Source: Taenia hydatigena
Taxonomy: Eukaryota > Platyhelminthes > Cestoda > Cyclophyllidea > Taeniidae
Direction of reading: 5' to 3'
Assembly (NCBI GenBank): GCA_036345935.2
Contig: JADWOT020000001.1
Span: 22,377,187-22,441,186 of the forward strand
DNA length: 64,000 nucleotides
Shown here: in pieces, positions 22,801 through 33,700 of the stretch
Layout of the letters: the number at the start of each line of letters is the position of its first letter
How positions within the stretch are numbered: position 1 is the stretch's first letter
Position numbers and translations under genes: made by a program
The notes under the pieces: model-generated
The model's database searches: none
Told to the model about the DNA's origin: nothing
The model's input: the letters and a program-made list of their open reading frames with translations, nothing else

Positions 22801-24052
22801 GGAGGTAAAAGATGGAGGGAGGAAGTAACCATTTAACGGGAAGGGATCGGATTGTTTGGCATAGTCTATGTGGGGACCGCAAGGAGCACAGAAGGAACAA
22901 ATTTCCCGTCCAGACCGCCTTGGCATTGTGAGGGGCACGCAGAGCTTTAAGCATCCGCCTACAGTCCACTTGTCGTAGAATATTACGCATCACTCTCAGC
23001 TCCACTTCCACATTTCCAAGGAGGCAAATGACATCGACAAATTCCCATACAGATTCCTTGTCAATGAAACCTTTGGTCTAGGCAGACTTCAGGATCAGGC
23101 ATTCCAGCTGAAGAGCTGGAGCAGTAATTAAATGGATGCCGTCAGTGGACTCGTTGCAAGCCACGCCCGGCCTACAAGGAGTGTTCAAGGCTGGACGAGA
23201 TTTTTCAAAGAACTGGCGGACGGACTTGCCACCACGGCCGAACCCCTACGGGACGTCTCGAGTGCCTTGGAAGCCCTGTGTGCGATTATGTAGAAGCACA
23301 TCGGCACTTCCCCTGAGGAGGCTCATTACCCACTAGATTACTCGAAACTAGGGTCCTTCGCGTATTAACAATTACTCACCCTGCATTAGCCTGGTTTGAA
23401 CCACAAAGACTGCTACTTCAGACATCAACAGGAGATCAGTGGCGGAGACCCACTTGACGTCTGGCCAGGACCCTTTCATAGGAGGCGCAAAAAAAACCAC
23501 TTACAAGTCACACCGAACCGCTAAAACACGGGACGGAAACAATCGAGACAACACAAACACGCACTTCTAACTCAACGATTTCACACAGACTTCATGGGTG
23601 TGCTCAACAGAGATGAGGGGAGCAAAAGACAGCATCAGAGTTATCGATGTTAGTATAGTTCATTACTCTCAACGGTGCTATCAGTCGTCACCTCTACTCA
23701 CTCAGACACACGGAGTAATACAGGGATGAGACCGAGAGAGGGAGGGGCATGACAGCAGTAGACCAAATGAAGAAGTTGAGAGAGGGGTGGAGTATTAGAG
23801 GTGTGGCAGAGGAAAAGAGGGGCGACTAAAGAGGGACGCACATCACTCTCTAGGCGCCTCTACAACTGCTACAACCACGCAAGCAAAACTATACACGGGA
23901 GATAGGATGTAGACGAAAAGAAACAAAACCAAAGATGCGCATTTGGGACAGAGGGAGAAAGGGAGGTACAACGATAGAGACTCGCAAGCGAGCAAACACA
24001 TTTCCCGTATCGGTGGGAAGAAATGAAAGGACTGCGGCGGTGTCTGTCTACT
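19803..24052. other. Gene-poor stretch with decayed coding-like fragments
   Basis: About 4.2 kb between the tail-to-tail REPS1 and VAP genes. No intact gene. Many broken open frames lie on both strands. The most protein-like are on the minus strand: 19929-20333 (134 codons, with VHLDDLEGVGSLLYHLL), a frame-shifted neighbour at 20281-20400, and 22607-23130 (ESVWEFVDVICLLGN and VELRVMRNILRQVDC, preceded by an in-frame stop). A plus-strand fragment near 23130-23345 resembles Ty3/gypsy pol. The likeliest reading is old transposon or pseudogene debris. Confidence 0.4.
23130..23345 (+). mobile_element. Possible Ty3/gypsy pol relic
   Basis: The plus-strand frame through this stretch contains RFFKELADGLATTAEPLRD and, after a short gap with one stop codon, EALCAIM-KHIGTSPEEAHY followed by PLDYSKLGSF. 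In order, these resemble the reverse transcriptase to RNase H linker of gypsy elements (YYRRFI..FA.IA.PL..L, AF..LK..L.TSPVLAYPDYSKPF). The match is by eye, stops interrupt it, and no YLDD box or LTRs were found around it, so this is a weak call. Confidence 0.3.
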
Positions 24053-24058
24053 TTTATT
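24053..24058 (-). promoter_or_regulatory. Poly(A) signal of VAP
   Basis: TTTATT on the plus strand, AATAAA on the minus strand, 38 nt past the VAP stop codon. It is well placed to be the VAP cleavage signal. Confidence 0.5.
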
Positions 24059-24096
24059 GCCTCATCAGCTTCCTCCTTCTCTGCTTCCAAACCCTC

Positions 24097-26445
24097 CTAG
24101 AGCATAAACTTGCCCACGGCGAGAGCAAACAAGAATGTGATGAGAAGGTAAATAATCGGCGGAACGTTCATTCGTAGGGTCTCCAAGGGGCCCGATGGCG
24201 CTGCCGCAGTTACCACTGGCTGGGAGGACGTCTCGCGACCCAGTTTGCTCATTGCAGCCTGACACTAGTAATAGAATTTAAAAAACTGCAATTATACTCA
24301 CACGCAAGTGCCGACTTTTACACGTTTATGAGTAGTATTAGTTCAAATTATCAGGTGCAGATTAGATTCGCTCACAAACTCGATCAAGAAAGTCCTACGC
24401 CTAAACATTATTGACCAGAGAATTAATGAGTCCGGTCAAAACGAATGTTAGGATGGCCATTACCTCTTCAAGGAAAGAATGCAAGGAAATGATGGAAAGA
24501 CAAAAGCAGAAAGATGAGGAGTGACGCATGGAACTACCCAACAAGTCATAGATATAAGTACCGAACAAACACACAACACCAATTATTGCACTGACGGCCG
24601 GATACCCCTCTTTCTTGGAAAAACAAAATTGCCAAATCGACGCCAGAAAAAAAAACGTATTCTCCAACACGCGGACACGTGGCATAGAACACGAGTATCA
24701 CCGTGATCGGTTGTTAGCTTTGTGCAGAGGAACATTACGTGACAAAAGTGCATACCAAAAATGAGCTTAAACCTACTTTTGTGTTCAAGCAAGCGAGGCA
24801 ACCGGCTCAGAAATTGCAAAAAAAATGAACCTAGTGAGTGGTAAATAAACATCAATAAAAAGCCCTAAAAGACCTCAAATACAAACATTAGAGTCAGAGG
24901 AACATGTAATTTAGCCACCACTGTAAATCGACAGCAAGGTATCACCAGTAGAGTTGCTTTGATACGGAATGGGGTCAATGTTGCGAAATAAGTAGGTCAT
25001 AGCAATCAGATGCATGTGCACGTAGGCACAATCATCAACAGCGCGCAACGACGAATAATGCAGGCACCCTGTGCGACATGCATTTAGAGAGACGACAGTA
25101 GTTTGAAGAGCATACTTGGTGAGTAATTAAAAGTAAGGTAGGAATACCAAATAACCTACACACCAGAGCAGTTATAATCTCAAGGAAATTAGGGGTGAGG
25201 TGAGGCGAGGCTAACTCACAGGCAGACGTTCAGCGATTATCTAATTAAATCGAAAATACTGGCGAAACTCTCAAAGAGAAAAAAAAACCACAAAGAGATT
25301 CACACGACTGGAGTAAAATTGACTAACAGAGGAAAAAAACACACCTTCAGTTCCTCATTTTCCTTGCGAAGTTTCTCGATCTCCTGGGTAAGCTGACCCA
25401 GTGTGTTAGTTGGCGCGGTAGTACTAGGCTGTTTCGAATGAAAAAATGCGAAATAAATACTTGGAAGACAAAATATCTGAGTTAAAATGAGTTTAAAACA
25501 AACCTGGTCTTGACCAGGGAAGGTACATGTGAAGAACTTTTCCGAAACCCGAGCTTTGTCCACCAGCTGCCACTAAACATTGAAATAGAAAGCATGAAAA
25601 AAGGAGTGGATTCGAAACGTACAAATTGGCTGAGGGAAGGCGGCATTTCATCGGAAGCTACTGCAGACAAAAGAGCTATTCGATCTCGCGATTCACCACT
25701 CGAATCAACGCCGGCAACAGTCGAGATCTTAATTATCCTCATTTCACGGGCCTTGATAACATCCTCATTGGGAGTAACAACGTATCGCTTAGGCGCGTTT
25801 GTCTTAACTTTAAAAACCACATCCTTTGGGGACGTGTTTCGCACAGTTAAGTTGCAAGTAGAAGATTCAGTAACAGGACCTAAACCTCGTCATCAAAACT
25901 AAAACCCAAACTTGCCTTCAAATACAAGCTCTTCAGGTTCGCATTTCAAGAGATCATCAGGCATTCGAAGCGTGCATTTGAGGCGAGCATCGCTAATTGA
26001 AGATGGACTAGCATCTCTCCACTATGAATACACGTGAAACAGGTCAAGAAACATTACTATTTGCTCCAAATTGCCCGCAGGATCATGATCAAGAACCATC
26101 GACTGTATCATAAACTTATGCTTGTTCTTTTCAGCTCCATCACAATCGAAAGGTTGTAGCATTACTTTAAGAGTTGATTCCTAAGTGAAGTTCTTACCAG
26201 CTACATTGACAGTTTCTGAAGGTTCCACAATGCCACAACTGGGGCGCACGCAGTACCGCTTTGGCACTGTAGTCTTTACCTTAAATGTTATCCTATCATT
26301 GGAAGGATTTGTTAACTTAATAATAGAAGACTGGACATTCATAAAGGGACCTAAAAGCATTTATAAAGGGGATGAAAAGCATACCGAAAAAATCAAGCTC
26401 ATTGCTTGGCTCGATCTTAAGCAAAGACTTGTGGGAACCGGCCAT
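24097..26445 (-). CDS. VAPB: VAMP-associated protein (VAP) with tandem MSP domains
   Basis: Tail-anchored ER receptor that tethers other organelles and lipid-transfer proteins by binding FFAT motifs through its MSP domain. Eight minus-strand exons join in phase: 26385-26445, 26198-26350, 26058-26164, 25916-26021, 25623-25879, 25504-25572, 25345-25428 and 24097-24258, for 332 residues. MSP domain 1 (about 8-125) has IEPSNELDFFGPF, VKTTVPKRYCVRPSCGIVEP and NKHKFMVQSM, which keeps the FFAT-binding Lys/Met pair. MSP domain 2 (about 130-250) starts CEPEELVFEGPV and has VKTNAPKRYVVTPNED, but its FFAT strand reads SRDRIALLSA. A coiled coil (LTQEIEKLRKENEELK) and a C-terminal membrane segment (PPIIYLLITFLFALAVGKF) follow, as in VAPA/VAPB. 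Vertebrate VAPs have one MSP domain and about 245 residues. It is co-orthologous to VAPA and VAPB. The ATG at 26445 is the only fitting start. Confidence 0.95.
24259..25344 (-). other. VAP intron 7 (1.1 kb)
   Basis: The only long intron of VAP, between the coiled-coil exon and the membrane-anchor exon. Donor GTGTGT, acceptor GTGTCAG. Nothing else was recognised inside. Confidence 0.75.
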
Positions 26446-27207
26446 AGCAAATCTAGTACCTTATCAACGCTAATGAAAGCATATGCCGCGGCGTCTATTG
26501 ATTGGTCGATAGGGAAGTAGCGCCAAATTTCGAAAATAAGCTTGCAAGTTGCCACTATGCAACTTTGTTATTTAATAATATAACCGCCTACAATCACTAA
26601 AAAAGTAATTTTTCATGCACATTTTAGTATAGATTTTGTTTTGTTGCTGCTTAGGCAAGTACAATAAACCGTCTAGAACAAATACTTCCAAAAACTTTAT
26701 CGGCATTAGTAATTGATAAGAGGAAAAGTGATTCGGTGTATTAGGGCCTCCTTTATTTTAGGAGATAGTAGAAATTAAAACCAGCAGCTATTGCGAGAAC
26801 TTATTCCCTAACTTCTGTAAGGTTGATTAATTTTTGTGCTGTGTTCTGTGAATGCTTTGCACATTTCATTCGTAAATAAAAAAGCAGATATTACACAGAA
26901 AAAGAATCCACTTTAAGGCTATGAATATATAAGTAGATTTATTTTTTCAGGGACTGGCTTTGATTGCTTTTCTGCTTACCCGCAATGATATATCTGCCGG
27001 TTTAGGCCATTAAGCCAAAGATTTGGAATTTATGGTTTAGTACAACCAGAATTCATGATTACAATAACATTTCTTAACAACAAAGTCACCTCTGATTTCA
27101 GCTTGACGTGGGACGCATAAACTAGACTATTTTCACATTTTAAATTTTGTTTTCTGCAGATAGTATCCTCTCCAAAGCAATGCATTTGCTGCTTGCTTAA
27201 GTTTTAG
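26446..27207. other. VAP upstream flank
   Basis: AT-rich sequence 5' of the VAP start codon, presumably including its promoter and 5' UTR. No TATA box or other element can be assigned with confidence, and no coding signal was seen. Confidence 0.4.
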
Positions 27208-27396
27208 TGTAGCGTCTCGGGACTTCTTTGAACGCAAAAGAAGGCATAATACTAGGGCAGAATGTATATATATTAACTAAACTGAAGGAGATTGGGGCTG
27301 CTGGCATGGTTTGGAGACCGGCCCACTTGGCAAAGGCAAAATGGCTATCGAATTAACAGAACCTGAGAGCGGCAGCTACGCCATCAAACCATTACA
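27208..27396 (-). mobile_element. TRIM-like LTR copy (minus orientation)
   Basis: 189-bp copy of the LTR-like repeat seen at 1586, reading TGTAGCGTC...CATTACA on the plus strand, so it is inverted relative to the first copy. It retains ACTAGGGCAGAAT and GGCATGGTTTGGAGACCGG, with many substitutions. It sits 169 bp from a second copy in the same orientation (27566-27750). No matching flanking duplication. Confidence 0.6.
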
Positions 27397-27565
27397 CTCA
27401 TGCTAATAGCCCTAGTGTAGGCGGAACTGCACATTTATATTTTTGTTTCGAAAGGCATTGTTTGGCAAACACCCAAAAGCGATATAAACTTAACAAGGTT
27501 TATATGACCTTTTAAACATTGTGCTAAACGAGAACTCTGAAATCTCCAAGCGGGCAGACACCTAG

Positions 27566-27750
27566 TGTAGCGTCCCGAGTCTCTGCTTGAGGCTAAAGAA
27601 GGCAGAGTACTAGGGTAGAACACATTTATTCAACAGGCAAAGGACGTGGGCTGTTGGCATGGCCCGAAGGTCAGCCCACGCAGCCAGGACAATATGGCCA
27701 GCTCTGTGACCCTGACCGAAACCGGTAGTTCAAACAAACATATTGTTACA
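27566..27750 (-). mobile_element. TRIM-like LTR copy (minus orientation)
   Basis: 185-bp copy starting TGTAGCGTCCCGAG and ending ATTGTTACA on the plus strand: the exact TG...CA layout of an LTR, in reverse orientation to 1586-1772. Together with 27208-27396 it could form one small LTR-internal-LTR element with a 169-bp interior, or be an independent solo LTR. The interior shows no clear tRNA primer-binding site or polypurine tract. The flanks CCTAG and ATCAC do not match. Confidence 0.65.
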
Positions 27751-30700
27751 ATCACACCTAGCACTCCGTTTTCCTTAAGTTTGCACTGTCTTTTGTTAAC
27801 TCAAATAATAAATGCATCAATGTAAAATCAGTCTGTATGGTCAAGGGGTAGCCGAATGGAAGGAGAGGTTAACGAGGAACGTCTAGCGTTATGCAGAAGT
27901 CTTCCATCAGCTTATGAGTAAGTGATACTTTAAGGACTGCAAACTATCTGGTGCAGGTATATATATCAAATTAGCAGCAAAAAAGCAACAATTACACATT
28001 GAACGTCACTGATTTTCAGGCACTTTGTTAGATTGTAGTGCTAATAACTTCTAAGTAATTTAAAGTATTTCAAACCTCTTTATTGTCATGTTTAAAATTC
28101 GTTTAGAAGAAATCACCTTAGGTCAAGAAAATAGGGGGAAAGCTCTTTTTTGGGCCTAATTACTTTTAAATATGTATTAAGTGAAGTTGAGAAAACTTAG
28201 TATGCCTGTTTGAAAATAGAATCATTGCACCTGCTTTAGAGATGAAAACGTAATTTTTATTTCTTCAATCACAGTATTAGCAATGTTAGTTTGTTTAAGC
28301 GCATCGAATTCGAGGGATCCTTGTAGAAACTGACAGCCGCGTTTTAGAATGGGAGCGTGTTTCAGGGTCGGTGTTTTCGGGGGGGTGGTTACTGGTGGAT
28401 GCAAAAGGTGTTAGTATTCTTGTTTTTCTGCTTCAATTGCAGCATTTTATTTCTAAGTGCATAAACTGGACTAACCCTTATGTTTCTCCCACCGGAAAAG
28501 GATGTCTGATGGTTTGTCCCGTTGACCCTTGCACTACTTGGATGTGGAGGTGCGCAAATACTATAGCTTCCCAATTCCTTCCTGCGGTGGAAACGAGGCA
28601 TAGCTTGCTATTAGTGGGTGGTAGCACTGCAGCCATGGGTGTGGTAACTCAGCCCTTTTATTAGGCTGGATTGTTTCTTCGAAGCGCTGTTTCATCACAT
28701 TATGGTGCCTTCGTTTCGGGGCTGCATCTTTTACCAGAATTTAAAAATCATAGAATGGTCACTATCTGGGGTTGGGACTTCTTCCAGGAAATACGATGCA
28801 TGTTACATTGTTGCGCTCCTAGTTGGAGTGGGAGATGGTGCTGCAGCCGTTTCGAATACATCCTGATTGAAGAGATAGCTAGGGCATTGGCTCAGGCCTT
28901 ACATATCTGCTTCCTCATTATGGCCGCAACTCCGCACCATAAACTAATCTTCAAGGGTGGGATGCCACCTGCGTGCCTTTCCCGGTTCTACCGTAAAGGG
29001 TGAAGGTAACGAGGTCCGGCGTGAATTGAAACCACCGCGCATCGGCGGCTGCCAGTACCTTCGTGTAATTCGACCGATGGCAACTTATACACTTTCTCAC
29101 TAGGCGGGGCTGCCCGATTGTTTTCATCTAGCGTGTAAACGCCTTTTGAAGTTAAGGAAGAGTGCAATTGTCAATTTTTCACACCGTTGTCAAGCGTTTC
29201 CGGTGCCAGTGACAAAGCGGCGTCAACACTAGAAGGTCATTGATCTGTTTCAAATAGAGGCGAGACGACTTTTTAGTGTCTAGCTTGCTTCCGTTCTCGT
29301 GAGACAAAAGGCGAGGCTGGTTCGGCTAGATGGTCAACATTCGTTGGGAAGCTCTTTTACTGTGATTAATTATAGTGAAGTGGAAGAAGAGTGGATTAAC
29401 AATCCTAGGAGCGTTACCAGATGACCTATACAATAAAAAATAAAAGTAGGTTTTTAGGACACGCCTATTCCTCTCCCACAATAGAAGAAGGTGAATTTCA
29501 TTAAATACATCGTTCGCAATTATTGTCCTTAAACAAATTCGGGCATTACCTGAACAAGTGTAAAAGTCCATCCTATGTAGCGCTATGCCTAAAAGGATTG
29601 CCATTCCAAGTTTAAGACCCCAACCTCGGCATTAAAGTGATTAATGCCACAACGCTTTAGGTGTTTGTTTATCCGCTCGCCTTTGTACTCCCGCTAGACG
29701 ACACGACATTTAGACCATGCCAGTAGCTCCCTCAGCCCTTTCGCATGCTTTTAAAAAGCCTTGAATGCTATGGGTGCATCAGTTTTCCCACCCAGCGCTA
29801 CTCAACACACTCACAGCCAGTGTCACATATGTGTGACGCAAGGGTTTTCTCTCCTGCGATCGTTTTCTTTGTAGCTTTTCAAGCGCAATAAATTAAATTA
29901 ATTATGCTGCTAATTTGGAAAATGAGTTTTTAAAAAGAAAGCAATTACAAGATTCCTTTGATTTGAGCCTGAAGCGCTACTTTTTTTATTTATAAGTAGC
30001 ATTTATGTGTTTCAATGTGGTAGCACAAATGCTAAGACGGAGCAGTAAAGTTAGAGCAGAAATTTGTCAATTTTTGTACTTTTTGCAAATAATTATAAAT
30101 CTATTGAGTTAAAGTTTACTTGGATTCACAAATGAGGAAGTATCACATCTTTCATGGACTGCGATGGTTTACTTTCCTCTTGAGGCTCTGGTGACAAACT
30201 CGCTGAGAGTGTTCAGTGGCTCTCCTTTAGCACCCTATGCTTTGGGTCATATTAAAGGAGCAATAAAGCTATGTAATAACGTCCATTTACTAATAATGCC
30301 TGCTTTTGCCTAGAAGTTGCAGAAATTTATATCCATTGCGCAGTTACATAATTGCCATCCAGCGCAATCATCTGCCAGCGGCCAGAAAAGTAACGCATTT
30401 TTTCATGAAGAAGCTTAACTTTGGTTAGCAGTGGTGAGTGGATGAGACATGCAGTACAATGTTTAAGTGGAACCATTCCAAACGCCCTCGATGCAATTCC
30501 CATGAGAAGGGCATACAGATCGACCCACCCCACCTCACCAACTTGGCAGTGACGAAGCTGTTTGCCCATTTGTACAGTACATAAAGTCCCAAAATTAAAT
30601 ATCTAGCAAAAGGTAAACAGTATTGCCTTTTCAAGGAAGCAGAGGTCCCAAATTGTACACCGACTTTGATGGATTATGTTTACATAGGGAACGAAGTGCG

Positions 30701-33700
30701 TACCTGTCAGCTCCCCCACTTCATGTAAGTTTTGGTATTGTCCTAGAGCTGCTAAATTTGCACAAGTTGTTCCTTTTTCTTCACCTACGCTTACCTTTTG
30801 TTTGTGCGGAGCGGATGCACCTCCTACCAAGGGATGCAAACATCCGTTCGGCTTCGTGCGGATCTCACGTCAATGACAAGGCACAACCCGTGGGGGATCG
30901 AAAAGTGTGACAACTGTTTACATGCGTTAAAAGAACGAATACGCATGCTCACTCATCGGTAGGATGCATTTTGTTGTGCTCAAATACCATCATTCCCCTC
31001 TTGTAACCTGACACACCATGAAGCCTTGTTTAAAGCGACCGTAGAGGGGGTGGAGCTTGTCCAAGGTTGCAGCTGTTTGTGCCTCGGTTTCATACACTTG
31101 GTAGGGTTGTGACACGTAGTATTAGAGGGCCAAACTTCTGGTGTTCAAAAGTCTTTGAAGATGGATCAACGAATGCATCGTGTGGAAGAGAGAGACCTCA
31201 CCTAACCAGTAGTCTTCGAGATGACAGTGTCACAATCGAAGTCAACTTGCAGTAATGCTTTATGTAAGTGATGATAGAATAGATCAGTGACACTTGCATC
31301 AACTTCAAGAGGGTTGCGAACCCTACATGAATCAATGGAAGACTCTAAGCCCGAAATACAAGTGGTAATCTTCGCTAATTCTCATGTGCCCTTGAGAAAG
31401 AACTGTCAACTGTCAAGCGGGGTGTCATCATCTTGTCTTCAGGCGGATATTTTTACCTTTAATTAGACTTGATGTGGACTTCCTTACCTTTTGACAACCG
31501 AGCAAATGCATCTCACATTTATTCACACGATACCGCTACAACATAAGAGGCATCGGCATCGTTATGACAAGGCAACCCATGACTTCCATCACAAAATTGA
31601 CGCATGGGGAGGCCTCAGAATGTACTTTTAATGATAGGGATGGTAGAGAGAAAAAGAGGGAGGCGAAAGATAGAGAGAGAGAGAGAAGAATTCATCCACA
31701 TTAGCCACTTTTGGTCAGGCAATGGTCATAACCGTTGCTCGGCATCAGCATTTCCCCATTACATAGAGACATGTGGAAGAAGTTATGCAGATGGGACATA
31801 CAAGTTGGATGGAAACTGGAGTAGTTGGGGTGGTGGATTAAGTCCCGAATGCTAGAGGCCCTGTTGGAATCGGATTCTTCTTTCTTGTAGGTGTTTTCAA
31901 CTAAGAAAGTATTTTGCGAGATCCACCTTGCACATCTCTTTTGGCTGCAAAGAATGAGCCTTCAACAGCAAGGACAGTCATGAAAAATCAACCATAATCC
32001 AAAAGTAGTAACAACTGTTGGCAGATTTTTGAATTCCCTGCTCCCTAGGGTTCTCCTTTTGTGACAGCTATTACCAAAGTTCGAATTGGTCCAAGAGATT
32101 GTGCATTAATTAATCATGACTGCATGGCGAGGTTGGAAGCCATAAAAAAGCCAAGCCGCGATAAGCAATAGCAGCAATCCCACATCATTTCAAGGGAAAT
32201 CCTGCAGTGTCTGTGTCTCTCCTTCAGGGTGTCCACACAACATCAGCATCATGGTAGCATTTTCAAAGCTTCTCAGTGAGAGAGATGGACAGGGATCCAA
32301 ACATTCGACAGAGTCCACCTTGGTCGAGAGTTTCTTTACACCCAGTGAACTTTTACAAGTAGGAGTGACTGCTGATGTGCGTGGTGCACCGGAATCCACC
32401 ACAGTGAGGACTGTCCCCAACAGACCCACCACTGAGTGGTTGCGTCTCTTGTCGCCTTGACACATCGAGAAGCCTCTGCACGGGTGGACATTCGTGAGTT
32501 CGAGTTTTTCGGTAGACGTTGCGGTGTTTCGTGTCGACGAATTCAGCTACTCTCACCGCTCAGCTGGATCATTAATGTTTTGACTGGCCGACCACGATGG
32601 AATGCGTAGTACTGTCACAGTCCTGTTACTTTTTTCCACCCGTTTATAATCAAAGATTGCGACTGAAGCAAGACACGCCGCCTCAATATGAAACCACCAG
32701 ATTCCATTGCCCTTCTGAGTTTTTTAGCCAGTGAAGTAGTCACATCAACCACAACTTGTGTATTCCTCTCCATTACAAAACAGAACAGGGTTTCTCGGTG
32801 CAAATGGATGGTAAATAGTTAAGTACAAAGAACAGTGGATGAGGTCACTTCGATCTTTTGCGCTCCAACCTGACCGATGATTCGGCGTTTGCCTATCGAA
32901 GGCTCACCGGGCTATCAGGATTATACTGGAGGCTTGTGCTTATCAGAAATGCCTATAAGAATTGTTCAAAGGCTTGTATGAGCATCGAGTTAGGTAGCGC
33001 GGGAAGTCGCGTCTCCACCATTCCAAATTCACTTAACGACATGATTGTGAGCCAAATTAATACCATCTCAGTCCGTCTGACTTTATATTTTGACTTATGT
33101 CAGCTTTAAGGGAGACCCGAGGCGATAATATAGTGACAGCGGTGGGCAAACTCGGTCCTAAACAACAGCTGTCATGAATACTACACCTTAATGAAGCAGC
33201 AGGAGGGCGTCTACGGCCGATAAGAGATTCTTTGATGTCTCTTCAAAGGCGGACCGGAACTCGACTTCTAACTTCGGCAAATACCGAATTCTTCTGTCCT
33301 GTGTGAATGCTATTCACATCTGAAGCAAAAATAGCTACGATCCCTCCTCCACCTTCCTACTAGCTGGGTGGAAGCCAAGTAGCCACACGGCTGAAGGGCG
33401 TCGAGGTGAGGACAAAGTGACAGGGAGGAGTGATTGCGAAACCTAGGGGGATTCGAGATGATTAGCGCTTTCTTTCATACTTCGCTGCAGCTTCCCAACA
33501 GTAGCGCTGTAGTCAAGTAGCTTTCCGGTTGCACACAAATTCAAAGGTGGCGAGATTGGTAGGCGAATGCTTTTGCTTTACAGCACCGACTATGTTGTAA
33601 TGACCGGTGCAAGAAGCTAATCAAGGGATTCGAAACCCAAAAGGAGGGAGAGGCTATGCAATGCTTTGACAAAATTTGTCCAACTCTTCGTTTTGGTCGC

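Noticed and set aside
26165..26197. Apparent in-frame TAG stop making VAP a pseudogene
   Set aside because: The stop lies in a 33-nt segment with GTAAGA...AAAG ends; removing it restores the frame and the family sequence exactly.
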